Source: an uncultured Cohaesibacter sp. (GTDB lineage: Bacteria; Pseudomonadota; Alphaproteobacteria; Rhizobiales; Cohaesibacteraceae). From it: a stretch of DNA of 64,000 nt. Each line of letters starts with the position of its first letter. The stretch's first letter is position 1. The position numbers and the translations under genes were made by a program. Where the stretch lies: assembly GCF_963667045.1 (NCBI RefSeq), contig NZ_OY762934.1, positions 4,160,501 to 4,224,500 of the forward strand, written 5' to 3'. The notes below the pieces were generated by a model. It was given only the letters and a program-made list of their open reading frames with translations, was not told where the DNA came from and did no database searches. Shown here one piece after another: positions 9,018 through 18,019 of this stretch.

Positions 9018-10232
9018 ATGTCACAGGTGGAAAACCCGTCTCCGGCACATTCTGACGAAGGCCATCAAGTTGCCAGCGTCGCCAGTTATCTGAAGTCTAA
9101 CGTACGTGAATATGGCCTTTTGATTGCGCTGATCGTCGTTATGGTCTTCTTCCAGGTTGTTACCGACGGTATTCTGATGAAACCGCTCAACCTGACAAAC
9201 CTCATTCTCCAGAACAGCTACATCGTCATCATGGCGATTGGCATGCTGCTCGTCATCGTGGCTGGCCACATCGATCTGTCAGTCGGATCGGTCATGGGCT
9301 TCGTCGGCGCCCTTGCAGCGGTGATGATCGTCAATTACGAAATGAACTACGTCGTCACGATCATCATCTGCCTGATCGTTGGTGTTGCCATCGGTGCGAT
9401 GCAAGGGTTCTGGGTTGCCTACTACAAGATCCCGGCCTTCATCGTGACGCTGGCCGGCATGTTGAGCTTCCGCGGTCTTACGCTGGCTCTGCTCAACGGT
9501 CAATCCATCGGGCCGTTCCCGACCGGCTTCCAGAAGCTCAGCTCAGGCTTCATTCCGGACCTGTTCGGTGTTGGTCGCCCGCACATGCTGACCATCGTTC
9601 TGGGTGTCGTTCTCAGTATCTTTCTGCTCTATGCCAGCTGGAAGGACCGCACGGAACGTGACAAGTTCGGCAACCTTGAAGAACCATTTACTTTCTTCGT
9701 GCTGAAGAACCTGCTCATCGTGTTTGCCATCAACTACCTGTCCTACATCATGGCAGGCTACAGAGGCTACCCGAACGTTCTGATCGTTATCGCTGTGCTG
9801 GTTGCTGCCTATGGCTTCCTGACTTCCTCGACCACGGTCGGTCGCCGGATCTATGCTCTGGGTGGCAACGTCAAGGCTGCCAAGCTTTCCGGTGTCAACA
9901 CCGAACGACTGACCTTCCTGACCTTCGCCAACATGGGGCTTCTTGCCGCCTTCGCCGGTCTGGTCTTTGCGGCTCGCCTCAATACGGCAACCCCGAAAGC
10001 CGGTTACGGTTACGAACTTGACGTTATCGCCGCCGTCTTCATCGGTGGTGCGTCGACTACGGGTGGTGTCGGTACGGTGACAGGTGCAATCATCGGCGCC
10101 TTCCTGATGGGCGTGATGAACAACGGTATGTCCATCCTGTCCATTGGCATCGACTGGCAGCAGGTCATCAAGGGCATCGTTCTGCTCGCCGCCGTTATCT
10201 TCGACGTCTACAACAAGAAGAAAGCCGGATAA
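9018..10232 (+). CDS. gguB: Multiple monosaccharide ABC transporter permease GguB
   Basis: A 404-residue membrane permease of the branched-chain/ribose type with about ten hydrophobic segments. The conserved permease segment GHIDLSVGSVMGFVGA is near residues 82-97, and ALGGNVKAAKLSGVN, the EAA-like cytoplasmic loop of this family, follows later. It starts 4 bases after gguA. It forms the channel of the ChvE importer. Length and order (binding protein, ATPase, permease) match the chvE-gguAB operon. Confidence 0.92.
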   Translation: MSQVENPSPAHSDEGHQVASVASYLKSNVREYGLLIALIVVMVFFQVVTDGILMKPLNLTNLILQNSYIVIMAIGMLLVIVAGHIDLSVGSVMGFVGALAAVMIVNYEMNYVVTIIICLIVGVAIGAMQGFWVAYYKIPAFIVTLAGMLSFRGLTLALLNGQSIGPFPTGFQKLSSGFIPDLFGVGRPHMLTIVLGVVLSIFLLYASWKDRTERDKFGNLEEPFTFFVLKNLLIVFAINYLSYIMAGYRGYPNVLIVIAVLVAAYGFLTSSTTVGRRIYALGGNVKAAKLSGVNTERLTFLTFANMGLLAAFAGLVFAARLNTATPKAGYGYELDVIAAVFIGGASTTGGVGTVTGAIIGAFLMGVMNNGMSILSIGIDWQQVIKGIVLLAAVIFDVYNKKKAG

Positions 10233-10619
10233 GTTTCTGGCGACCAACTATCGAGTGGGCCTTGCGTGGCCCACTCCCACCCGGATGCTGCGACGCCCGG
10301 GTTGCAGATCGGGCAGTATGCGCTGTTGCAGGGGAATGTCGGTTGAACCTGCGCCGTATCTGACAAGCGTTTTGACCATGTCTGTTCGCAGTCGAAAAGT
10401 GCTTGTAGCAAGCAATCACATTGGTGATGCGGATAGCAAAATAATCCATAAGTATAACCTTATAGGCTCTAACTGCTCTCAAGATATCTGTCCATATTTT
10501 GGATGGCTTCTGGCACGAGAACGAGAAGACCAACGGGACGGTTATACGCAGAATTGGACCAAATGCCTTGCGATTGTGAGCGGCTGGGCACGATCGGGGT
10601 GGTTGAGGAGGATATTCAG
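10233..10619 (+). other. Intergenic region gguB-araD with arabinose control sites
   Basis: A 387-base gap. A perfect 9-bp hairpin, GAGTGGGCC/GGCCCACTC (10253-10276), follows gguB but lacks a T tract, so it may protect or process the upstream mRNA. An AraC-type site lies at 10434-10471, and TCCATA recurs at 10491. The araD frame is open upstream to 10503, but those residues are not like AraD. No gene is seen. Confidence 0.55.
10434..10471 (+). promoter_or_regulatory. AraC operator (I1-I2 like) before araD
   Basis: TAGC (10434-10437), 7 bases, TCCATA (10445-10450) matches the E. coli AraC half-site at all 10 defined positions. Exactly 21 bases downstream (10455-10471), a weaker copy TAAC-N7-GCTCTA follows in the same direction. 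In E. coli the strong I1 and weak I2 half-sites are also direct repeats 21 bases apart. The araD start is about 150 bases further on. Confidence 0.68.
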
Positions 10620-11309
10620 ATGCTGAAAGAATTGAGAGAAGACGTTTTCCGTGCGAATATCGAGCTGAATGATCGCGGTGTTGTCATCTATACCTGGGGT
10701 AACGTCAGTGCTATCGATCGCGAAAAGGGACTGGTTGTCATCAAGCCGTCCGGTGTGCCCTATGATGCCATGACTGCCGATGACATGGTGGTGGTGGATC
10801 TGGACAACAACGTTGTCTGGGGCAGCAAGAAGCCCTCTTCCGATACCAAGACCCACACCACGCTCTACAAGGCTTTTCCGCAGATTGGCGGTGTGGTGCA
10901 CACTCACTCCCGTCATGCTGTCGCCTGGGCTCAGGCGCGCCGGGAAATTCCATGTCTCGGCACCACGCAGGCCGATTATTGCGCCGGTCCGGTGCCCTGC
11001 ACCAAGCCGCTGAGCGAAGAGCAGGTCAATCGCGATTACGAAACAACGACTGGCGAGGCCATCGTCGAACGCTTCAAGGGGCTTGATCCCGTAGCGGTTC
11101 CGATGGTTCTGGTTGCCGGTCATGGTCCTTTTGCCTGGGGCAAGAATGCCGACGACGCCGTGCACAATGCAGTTGTGCTGGAAGAGGTCGCCCACATGGC
11201 AACCATCACAGCCACTATTTCCAATCCCATACCGCCGCTGGAGCAGTATGTGCTCGATTATCACTATGAGCGCAAACACGGCAGAAACGCCTGGTATGGT
11301 CAGAAATAG
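10620..11309 (+). CDS. araD: L-ribulose-5-phosphate 4-epimerase
   Basis: A 229-residue class II aldolase/adducin-fold epimerase converting L-ribulose 5-phosphate to D-xylulose 5-phosphate, the last step of the isomerase pathway for L-arabinose. The N-terminus (MLKELREDVFRANIELNDRG) and the metal-binding HTHSRHA are typical. The start at 10620 gives the usual length and has GAGGAGGAT just upstream. A strong terminator follows at 11319-11364, before araA. It lies downstream of the ChvE importer, away from araB. Confidence 0.93.
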   Translation: MLKELREDVFRANIELNDRGVVIYTWGNVSAIDREKGLVVIKPSGVPYDAMTADDMVVVDLDNNVVWGSKKPSSDTKTHTTLYKAFPQIGGVVHTHSRHAVAWAQARREIPCLGTTQADYCAGPVPCTKPLSEEQVNRDYETTTGEAIVERFKGLDPVAVPMVLVAGHGPFAWGKNADDAVHNAVVLEEVAHMATITATISNPIPPLEQYVLDYHYERKHGRNAWYGQK

Positions 11310-11318
11310 TCAAGTCTT

Positions 11319-11364
11319 GCGGTTCCGAGGGGGGAATGCCTAAGCATCTTGGAACCGCTTTTTT
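11319..11364 (+). terminator. Terminator between araD and araA
   Basis: GCGGTTCC (11319-11326) pairs with GGAACCGC (11351-11358), followed by six Ts. araA, 96 bases on, would need read-through or its own promoter. Confidence 0.75.
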
Positions 11365-11460
11365 GCGCAAAGGGGAGGGACCTTGGCTTTGCATCCTTGG
11401 CGCAAACATATCCAGACCATATGCGCGAAAACGCCGGTCGAAAATTGAAAGGGCATGGAA

Positions 11461-12972
11461 ATGTTTGGTTTGAAACCTTTGAAATTCTGGTTTGTGTGCG
11501 GCTCTCAGCACCTCTACGGCCCGGAAACTCTGGCCGAAGTTGCAGACGACGCGCGCAAGGTTGTTGAAGGGCTTACAAAAGACGGACGCCTGGTGCTGCC
11601 TATCGAGTTTGCGACTGTTGCGACCACCGGTGAGGAAATTGCCGATGTCTGCCGTCGCGCCTCTGCCGACCCCGAGTGTGGTGGTCTCATCCTGTGGATG
11701 CATACCTTCTCGCCGGCCAAAATGTGGATCCGTGGTCTCAATGCGCTGACCAAGCCGATGCTGCATCTGCATACCCAGCTCAATGCAGCCCTGCCATGGG
11801 ACTCTATTGATATGGACTACATGAACCTGCACCAGTCCGCCCATGGCGACCGTGAAGCAGGCTTCCTGCATACCCGCATGCGGATTGGCCGCAAGGTTGT
11901 TGTCGGTCACTGGAGTGATCCTGCCGTTCAGGATCGGATTGACAGCTGGATGCGTGCCGCTCGCGCCTGGGACGACTGGCAGGGCGCAGGGATCTGCCGT
12001 TTCGGCGATAATATGCGCAATGTTGCCGTGACCGATGGCGACAAGGTTTCGGCCGAAATGGCCTTTGGCTTCAAGGTGGACTACTGGCCGGTTGGCGATC
12101 TGGTTGCCAAGATGGCCGAGTTTTCGGATGCAGACGTCGAGGCTGTGGTTGCGGACTATGAAGCGAACTACGATCTCGCGCCTGAGCTGCTGGCTGGTGG
12201 TGCCAAACGGGCGTCCCTGCTGGATGCTGCGCGTCAGGAACTGGCAATTTCTGCCTTCCTCAAGGAAGGTGGCTACAAGGGCTTTACCCATACGTTTGAG
12301 GATCTGCACGGGCTTCAGCAGCTGCCGGGGCTGGCGCCTCAGCGCATGATGGAGCAGGGCTTTGGTTTTGCCGGTGAAGGCGACTGGAAAACGCCAGCGC
12401 TCGTGCGCGCCATGAAGGTCATGGGCCATGGCAAGAGCGGCGCTTGTTCCTTTATGGAAGACTATACCTATGACGTTTCCAAGCCCGGTGAAGAGCTGGT
12501 ACTTGGGGCGCATATGCTTGAAGTTTGTCCGACCATTGCCGAGAACAAACCGCGCATTGAAATTCATGAGCTGGGTATTGGTGGCAAAGCTGATCCTGTT
12601 CGCATGGTCTTTGATTCCGTCAAGGGTAGCGCAATCAATGTCTGCCTGATTGATATGGGCAACCGCTTCCGCCTGATTGCCAACGAGGTTACCTCGGTTG
12701 AGCATCCGGCTCTGCCAAAGCTGCCTGTGGCGCGTGCTGTGTGGCAGTGCAAGCCGGACTTCAAGACCGCCTGTGAGGCCTGGATTCTGGCCGGTGGCGC
12801 TCATCACACCGCTTACAGCTATGATGTGACCGCCGAAATGCTGGAAGACTTTGCGACCATCGCCGGTATCGAGCTGGCCCTGATTGACGATGATACCAAG
12901 ATTTCCGACTTCAAGCAGTCTCTGCGCATGAATGAAGTCTATTGGCATCTGGCCAAAGGCATCCGCGTATAG
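11461..12972 (+). CDS. araA: L-arabinose isomerase
   Basis: A 503-residue isomerase converting L-arabinose to L-ribulose, of normal AraA length. The N-terminal [16 protein letters not shown] is the family signature, and [13 protein letters not shown] and [10 protein letters not shown]-like active-site segments follow. AAAGGG at 11448-11453 is properly spaced from the ATG at 11461; the ATG at 11455 would be only one base from it, so I prefer the shorter form. Its partners araD and araB flank it, with araC between araA and araB. Confidence 0.94.
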   Translation: MFGLKPLKFWFVCGSQHLYGPETLAEVADDARKVVEGLTKDGRLVLPIEFATVATTGEEIADVCRRASADPECGGLILWMHTFSPAKMWIRGLNALTKPMLHLHTQLNAALPWDSIDMDYMNLHQSAHGDREAGFLHTRMRIGRKVVVGHWSDPAVQDRIDSWMRAARAWDDWQGAGICRFGDNMRNVAVTDGDKVSAEMAFGFKVDYWPVGDLVAKMAEFSDADVEAVVADYEANYDLAPELLAGGAKRASLLDAARQELAISAFLKEGGYKGFTHTFEDLHGLQQLPGLAPQRMMEQGFGFAGEGDWKTPALVRAMKVMGHGKSGACSFMEDYTYDVSKPGEELVLGAHMLEVCPTIAENKPRIEIHELGIGGKADPVRMVFDSVKGSAINVCLIDMGNRFRLIANEVTSVEHPALPKLPVARAVWQCKPDFKTACEAWILAGGAHHTAYSYDVTAEMLEDFATIAGIELALIDDDTKISDFKQSLRMNEVYWHLAKGIRV

Positions 12973-13000
12973 GACGGAGCCAAAGGTCAAATAAAACCTT

Positions 13001-13030
13001 GCCCGGCCAGGAAACTGGTCGGGCTTTTTT
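13001..13030 (+). terminator. Terminator after araA
   Basis: GCCCGGCCAG, a GAAA loop and CTGGTCGGGC form a near-perfect stem followed by six Ts. It separates araA from the convergent araC. Confidence 0.85.
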
Positions 13031-13098
13031 GTCTCTGTTTCAAGCGGAGGGTGAGGGGTCGCAGCCTTGGGCGCAAGGCTGCGACTGATCGGGAATGG

Positions 13099-14160
13099 CT
13101 ATAGCCCGGAGCTTTTCGGCAGGGGCACTTCTGCGGCAAAGACTGCTGTTGCCTTGTCCAGTGCGTCGTCGATCTTTTCGCCCTCGGAGCGCACGATCAT
13201 CGACAGGCTGCGCTCGCGGAAGGTGCGTGGACTCATGTTGGTATGACGTCGGAAAACGCGCGAAAAATACAGTGGGTCATCGTAGCCGACCATTTGGGAG
13301 AGGGCCTTGATGGGCACGTTGGAAACGCGCAGCACCTGCATGGCATATTGGATGCGCTGGCCATCGCGCCACTGGACGATGCCGGTGCCGATATATTTGC
13401 GGAACAGATGGGACAGGCGTGACGGCGAAAGGCAGACGTGATTGGCAATCTCATTGACTGTCAGCGGCTTGTCCAGATTGTTGGAAATCAGCGTACAGGC
13501 GGCGAGAACGCGCTCGTCGATCTCGATGTTGGATTTCTTCTCCGCCCTGTTCATCCTCGCGCAAAATAGCAGGATATGTTCCAGTCGGTTGAAGGCAAGA
13601 TCGGCTGAAAGGCTGTCGGAAAGGCCTGCCCATTTCTCCACTTCCACGAACAGGCGGAACAACTCGCTGAAGCGGCTCTCATCCTTGTGGCGCATGATAT
13701 AGACGCCATTGACTGCCTCATCCCACTCCAGCCAGGGCTTCCAGAAGGCGCGCGGCTGGAAGTAGATCCAGCGGTGCCACCATTTGTCGGCATCCGGGTT
13801 GCGGCCATAGAAATGCTGGGCGTCTGGCGGGAAGAGCGCAAGGTCGCCGGGGGTCAGAACCGTTGTATTCTTGCCATCGAACAGCTTTCCCTGACCGTCA
13901 ACGGTCAGGTTGATGATCCAGCCATGCATGCCGTTGGGCCGGTCGATATGGAAGTCGAGCGGCCCCCCTTTTTCAATCGGAGTGATCCCGGCGACCAGAC
14001 GGATGCCGAACTCGAATCCCGGAAACAGGGCAGCGACTTCCTTGTCGTAGTTCTTGATGGAACTGCGATAGGAAAGCTTGTTGAATATTCTCTGGACCTG
14101 CGGATCTTGGGCAGGATCGAAATAAGAGTGATCGTCCATGTCTCTAGCCTGATGCTGCAT
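13099..14160 (-). CDS. araC: Arabinose regulator AraC
   Basis: A 353-residue AraC-family activator close to the E. coli protein. The arabinose-binding cupin half carries LVAGITPIEKGGPLDF, IDRPNGMHGWIINLT and LFPPDAQHFYGRNP. The C-terminal two-helix-turn-helix domain has HVCLSPSRLSHLFRK and a second helix in VGYDDPLYFSRVFRRHT. It has about 40 more N-terminal residues than E. coli AraC; a shorter start exists at 14139. It is divergent from araB and convergent with araA. Half-sites matching E. coli AraC lie upstream of itself, araB, araD and chvE, so it probably controls all four. Confidence 0.9.
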   Translation of the reverse strand: MQHQARDMDDHSYFDPAQDPQVQRIFNKLSYRSSIKNYDKEVAALFPGFEFGIRLVAGITPIEKGGPLDFHIDRPNGMHGWIINLTVDGQGKLFDGKNTTVLTPGDLALFPPDAQHFYGRNPDADKWWHRWIYFQPRAFWKPWLEWDEAVNGVYIMRHKDESRFSELFRLFVEVEKWAGLSDSLSADLAFNRLEHILLFCARMNRAEKKSNIEIDERVLAACTLISNNLDKPLTVNEIANHVCLSPSRLSHLFRKYIGTGIVQWRDGQRIQYAMQVLRVSNVPIKALSQMVGYDDPLYFSRVFRRHTNMSPRTFRERSLSMIVRSEGEKIDDALDKATAVFAAEVPLPKSSGL

Positions 14161-14167
14161 TGTGAAA

Positions 14168-14184
14168 TATCAGGATCGTCCATA
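14168..14184 (+). promoter_or_regulatory. Candidate AraC half-site near the araC start
   Basis: TATC-N7-TCCATA (TCCATA at 14179-14184) matches 9 of 10 defined AraC positions. It lies 8 bases from the araC start codon, where binding would be expected to repress araC itself. Confidence 0.45.
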
Positions 14185-14232
14185 TTGTAGACGAAATATA
14201 CAGAAATGAAAAGCTGTGTTATGGGTGAGTTT

Positions 14233-14249
14233 GAGGAGAATTATCCATA
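14233..14249 (+). promoter_or_regulatory. Candidate AraC half-site before araB
   Basis: GAGG-N7-TCCATA (TCCATA at 14244-14249) keeps the full TCCATA and two of the four upstream bases. A weak CAGC-N7 copy starts exactly 21 bases downstream (14254). A TATAAT at 14277-14282 follows, but it would place the transcript start inside the ribosome binding site, so I do not assign it as the -10. Confidence 0.45.
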
Positions 14250-14300
14250 GGGACAGCGTTTTGCACGCGTTGGCGCTATAATGACAGGGAGGACAAACGA

Positions 14301-15929
14301 ATGAGTGCAACCAGTGACAACTGTGTTCTTGGTCTCGACTTTGGATCGGATAGTGTGCGGGCCGTGGTTGTTCGGGTCGCTGATGGGGAAGAGCTTTCCT
14401 CTGCCGTTGCCAATTACCCCCGTTGGGCCGAGGGGAAATTCTGCGATCCCGCTCGCCAGCAGTTTCGCCAGCATCCTTCTGACTATCTTGAATCGATGGT
14501 GTCTGCAGTGCGCGAAGCGGTCGCTGCACTGGACAAACAGCCGAATGTGATCGGTATTGGTGTCGATACCACCGGCTCTTCGCCGATGCCGGTTACGGCA
14601 GACGGCACTGCGCTGGCGCTGAAGGACGGATTTTCCACCGACCCGGATGCCATGTGCATCCTCTGGAAGGATCATACCTCGGTTGCCGAGGCGCAGGAGA
14701 TCAACGATCTCTGCCATTCCGGCAAGTTCCCCGATTATACCAAATATGTCGGCGGCATCTATTCGTCCGAGTGGTATTGGGCCAAGATCCTCAATGTTGG
14801 CCGTCGCAACCCGACCGTTTTCCGCGCCGCTGCCAACTGGGTCGAACTATGCGACTGGGTGCCGGCCGTGCTGTCTGGCGTGACCGATTCTGCCAAGATC
14901 GTGCGCTCGCGTTGCGCCGCTGGCCACAAGGCGCTGTGGCATCCCGAGTTCGGAGGATTGCCGAGCCGCGAATGGCTGCAGGCTCTCGATCCCTGTCTTG
15001 GCAATCTGACCACGCCGCTTTACAGCGAAACCAAGACCAGCGATCAGGTCGCCGGTACGCTGTCGTCCGATTGGGCGGGCCGGTTCGGTCTCAATGCGGG
15101 CATTCCGATTGCTGTTGGTGCCTTTGACTGCCACATGGGGGCTGTGGGTGCCGGTATCGAGCCCTATTCTCTGGTGCGCGTGATGGGCACATCGACCTGC
15201 GATATTCTCGTGGCGCCGCCTGAAGAGGTTCAGGATACTCTCGTTCAGGGGATCTGCGGCCAGGTGCCGGGTAGTGTTCTGCCTGATTTTATCGGCTTTG
15301 AAGCCGGTCAGTCCTCGTTTGGCGACGTGTTCGCATGGTTCGAGCGTCTGCTGCAATGGGGGCGCAATGGGCGCGGCAGGGCCGGGTCGCTGTTGCCCGA
15401 GCTGGAAAAGGAAGCAGCCGAATTGCCGCCGGGCGGTTATGGCGAACGGGCGCTTGACTGGCTCAACGGCCGTCGTACGCCGGACGCTGACCAGACGGTC
15501 AAGGCCATATTGGCCGGTCTGCATCTGGGCTCGACCGCTCCGTCGATCTATCGGGCGCTCATCGAGGCAACGGCCTACGGCTCCCGTGCCATTGTCGAGC
15601 GGTTCGAGGAACAGGGGGTTCAGGTCAAGAGCATCGTTGCCATCGGCGGCATCGCCCGCAAATCGAACTTCATTTCTCAGGTTTGCGCCGATGTCATGAA
15701 CCGTCAGGTTGATGTGGTGCTGTCCGATCAGGCCTGCGCCCGCGGAGCGGCCATTTTTGCCGCCACTGCTGCCGGAGCCTATGAGGACATTGGCAAGGCC
15801 AAGGCCGCCATGCTGAGCCCGATCGAGAAGAGCTTTGTTCCCGATCCTGAAAAGCACAAACTCTACAATGCGATTTATGAAGACTACAAGCGCATTGGTG
15901 CCTTCGCCGGTGATCTGGCCAAGGGATGA
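14301..15929 (+). CDS. araB: Ribulokinase
   Basis: A 542-residue FGGY-family kinase that phosphorylates L-ribulose to L-ribulose 5-phosphate. The N-terminal VLGLDFGSDSVRAVVVRV is the ATPase fold signature, IGIGVDTTGSSPMPV matches ribulokinases, and AIGGIARKSNFISQVCADV is the C-terminal FGGY motif region. GGGAGGAC is well placed before the ATG. It lies divergent from araC across 140 bases, as in many ara loci, while araA and araD are upstream on the same strand. A strong terminator follows. Confidence 0.93.
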   Translation: MSATSDNCVLGLDFGSDSVRAVVVRVADGEELSSAVANYPRWAEGKFCDPARQQFRQHPSDYLESMVSAVREAVAALDKQPNVIGIGVDTTGSSPMPVTADGTALALKDGFSTDPDAMCILWKDHTSVAEAQEINDLCHSGKFPDYTKYVGGIYSSEWYWAKILNVGRRNPTVFRAAANWVELCDWVPAVLSGVTDSAKIVRSRCAAGHKALWHPEFGGLPSREWLQALDPCLGNLTTPLYSETKTSDQVAGTLSSDWAGRFGLNAGIPIAVGAFDCHMGAVGAGIEPYSLVRVMGTSTCDILVAPPEEVQDTLVQGICGQVPGSVLPDFIGFEAGQSSFGDVFAWFERLLQWGRNGRGRAGSLLPELEKEAAELPPGGYGERALDWLNGRRTPDADQTVKAILAGLHLGSTAPSIYRALIEATAYGSRAIVERFEEQGVQVKSIVAIGGIARKSNFISQVCADVMNRQVDVVLSDQACARGAAIFAATAAGAYEDIGKAKAAMLSPIEKSFVPDPEKHKLYNAIYEDYKRIGAFAGDLAKG

Positions 15930-15963
15930 TCGGTGTTTGCTGCCGATTTGCCTGAAATTGACG

Positions 15964-15995
15964 AGCCCGGACGGTTTTCTGTCCGGGCTTTTTCA
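15964..15995 (+). terminator. Terminator after araB
   Basis: AGCCCGGAC and GTCCGGGCT form a perfect stem with a small T-rich loop, followed by a T run, 35 bases after the araB stop. Confidence 0.87.
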
Positions 15996-16084
15996 TTTTT
16001 CGTTTTTTCCGACAATATGCTCTAGGCATTTTTTGCGAAATGCTGCTAAAGATAGCGCGAATTTGCAATCCCATGGAGGCCCCC

Positions 16085-17152
16085 ATGAGTTCGAACTCCC
16101 GCTCAACCGAGTTCATTGTTCGCCGTCCGGATGACTGGCATCTGCATCTGCGCGATGGCGCGATGCTCAAGGCTGTTCTGCCGCATACCAGTGCCCATTT
16201 CGGGCGCGCGATCATCATGCCCAACCTGGTGCCACCGGTGGTCAAGACGGCCGATGCCGAAGCCTATCGGGCGCGGATCATGGCGGCGCTGCCCGAAGGG
16301 CACGATTTCGAGCCGCTGATGACGCTTTATCTGACCGAAGGCACGGACCCTGCCGATGTGGAGCTCGGAGCCAAATACGGTCTCATCAAGGCGTTGAAGC
16401 TCTATCCGGCCGGGGCAACGACCAACTCCGACAGTGGCGTCCGGTCCATCGAGGCGGTCTATCCGGTGCTGGAGAAAATGAGTGAACTCGATGTGCCGTT
16501 GCTGGTGCATGGTGAGGTTACCGACGCCGACATCGACATTTTCGACCGTGAGGCTGTCTTCATCGACCGTGTGCTTTCTCCGATCCGCGAACGCTTCCCA
16601 TCCCTGCGCATCGTGATGGAACATGTGACCACCGAAGACGGGGTCAACTTCGTCAAGGGGGCCGGGGACAGAACCGCCGCCACCATCACGACCCATCATC
16701 TGATCATCAACCGCAATGCCATTCTGGTGGGCGGCATCAAACCACACTATTTCTGCCTGCCGGTGGCCAAGCGTGAAAAACACCGCCTTGCCCTGCGGGC
16801 TGCTGCCACGTCGGGGGATGCGCGCTTCTTCCTGGGCACCGACTCGGCACCGCACATGAAATCTGCCAAGGAATGCGCCTGTGGCTGCGCCGGTGTCTTC
16901 AATGCGAGCAACACGGTGAACTGTCTTGCCCATGTCTTCGAGCAGGACGGGGCGCTTGACAAGCTGGAGGCCTTCATGTCCCTCAATGGCCCGGCCTTCT
17001 ATGGCCTTGCGGCCAACGAGGCCCGTATCCGTTTGTTCAAAGGCGATGACCCTCTGTCCTACGAGACGCTGGTCAGCGTCGACGGGGATGAAGTGGTTGT
17101 CTTCGATCCCGGTTTCCCCCTGTTCTGGCGCTATGAAGCCGTTAACGCTTGA
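16085..17152 (+). CDS. pyrC: Dihydroorotase (class II)
   Basis: A 355-residue zinc amidohydrolase that cyclises N-carbamoyl-L-aspartate to dihydroorotate in pyrimidine synthesis. [16 protein letters not shown] carries the metal-binding [16 protein letters not shown] the carboxylated lysine, LLVHGEV and VMEHVTT the zinc histidines, and [10 protein letters not shown] the catalytic Asp. The start at 16085 is set by GGAGG at 16075-16079; an in-frame ATG at 16073 overlaps that site. pyrE follows closely, so the two may be cotranscribed. Confidence 0.93.
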   Translation: MSSNSRSTEFIVRRPDDWHLHLRDGAMLKAVLPHTSAHFGRAIIMPNLVPPVVKTADAEAYRARIMAALPEGHDFEPLMTLYLTEGTDPADVELGAKYGLIKALKLYPAGATTNSDSGVRSIEAVYPVLEKMSELDVPLLVHGEVTDADIDIFDREAVFIDRVLSPIRERFPSLRIVMEHVTTEDGVNFVKGAGDRTAATITTHHLIINRNAILVGGIKPHYFCLPVAKREKHRLALRAAATSGDARFFLGTDSAPHMKSAKECACGCAGVFNASNTVNCLAHVFEQDGALDKLEAFMSLNGPAFYGLAANEARIRLFKGDDPLSYETLVSVDGDEVVVFDPGFPLFWRYEAVNA

Positions 17153-17190
17153 GCCGCTGGGTCGGTTCGTACCTCTCAAAGGATGTCCTG

Positions 17191-17901
17191 ATGATTACCT
17201 CTTCTTTTCCTGATCGCGCGCTGATGGCCGAATTGGCGGCCAAGATGTTGCTCGAAGTCAAGGCAGTGCATTTTCGCACCGATGAGCCCTTTAAGCTGGC
17301 CTCTGGCATTGCCAGCCCGACCTATATCGACTGCCGCAAGCTGATTTCCTATCCGCGTGTCCGCAATACGCTGATGGAATTCTGCGCAGCAACCGTCATG
17401 CGCGACATCGGCTTCGAGAAGGTTGATGTGGTTGTCGGCGGTGAAACCGCGGGCATTCCCTTCGCGGCCTGGATTGCCGACAAACTGGCTCTGCCGATGA
17501 ACTATGTGCGCAAGAAACCAAAGGGTTATGGCCGCGACGCCCAGATCGAAGGGGCTCCCATTGCAGGCAAGCGGGCGCTGCTGGTGGAAGACCTGACCAC
17601 GGACGGTGGCAGCAAGATCAATTTCGTTGAAGCCATGCGCAAGGCAGAGGCCGAGGTGAATGATGCCATCGTGCTCTTCTACTATGACATCTTCCCCGAA
17701 GCGCTGGAAAACATGAAGAAGATCAATCTCAACCTGCATTATCTGGCCACTTGGCGCGATGTGCTGGCAGTCGCCAAGGCGGAGAATTACTTCGACACCA
17801 AAACCCTCGAGGGAGTGGAGCGGTTCCTTGACGAGCCACTCAAATGGTCTGGCGAGCATGGTGGTGTGACCGAGATCACGGCGGTTCCCCAGAAGGGCTG
17901 A
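17191..17901 (+). CDS. pyrE: Orotate phosphoribosyltransferase
   Basis: A 236-residue type I phosphoribosyltransferase that makes orotidine 5-phosphate from orotate and PRPP. The PRPP loop reads [13 protein letters not shown] and the orotate region [17 protein letters not shown]. The start at 17191 ([15 protein letters not shown]) has AAAGGA upstream. It lies 38 bases after pyrC. A terminator follows at 17931-17966. Confidence 0.93.
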   Translation: MITSSFPDRALMAELAAKMLLEVKAVHFRTDEPFKLASGIASPTYIDCRKLISYPRVRNTLMEFCAATVMRDIGFEKVDVVVGGETAGIPFAAWIADKLALPMNYVRKKPKGYGRDAQIEGAPIAGKRALLVEDLTTDGGSKINFVEAMRKAEAEVNDAIVLFYYDIFPEALENMKKINLNLHYLATWRDVLAVAKAENYFDTKTLEGVERFLDEPLKWSGEHGGVTEITAVPQKG

Positions 17902-17930
17902 AACGGTCGAACGGATTGATGCCAATATGA

Positions 17931-17966
17931 GGGCAGGAGCGGGCAACCGGCTTCTGCCCTTTTTCT
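17931..17966 (+). terminator. Terminator after pyrE
   Basis: GGGCAGGAGC pairs with GCTTCTGCCC (with a wobble) and is followed by TTTTT. Confidence 0.75.
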
Positions 17967-18019
17967 TTGCTATCCAAGCGGTCTGCAGGATAGGGCACTG
18001 GCGTGGACGTGAGAAAAGA

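Noticed and set aside
11215-12990. 591-codon minus-strand frame opposite araA
   Set aside because: It spans araA and its terminator-bearing flanks and lacks motifs; araA is unmistakable.
14277-14282. Perfect TATAAT before araB as a -10 box
   Set aside because: Transcription would start about 7 bases later, inside the ribosome binding site of araB, leaving almost no leader; the match may be coincidental.
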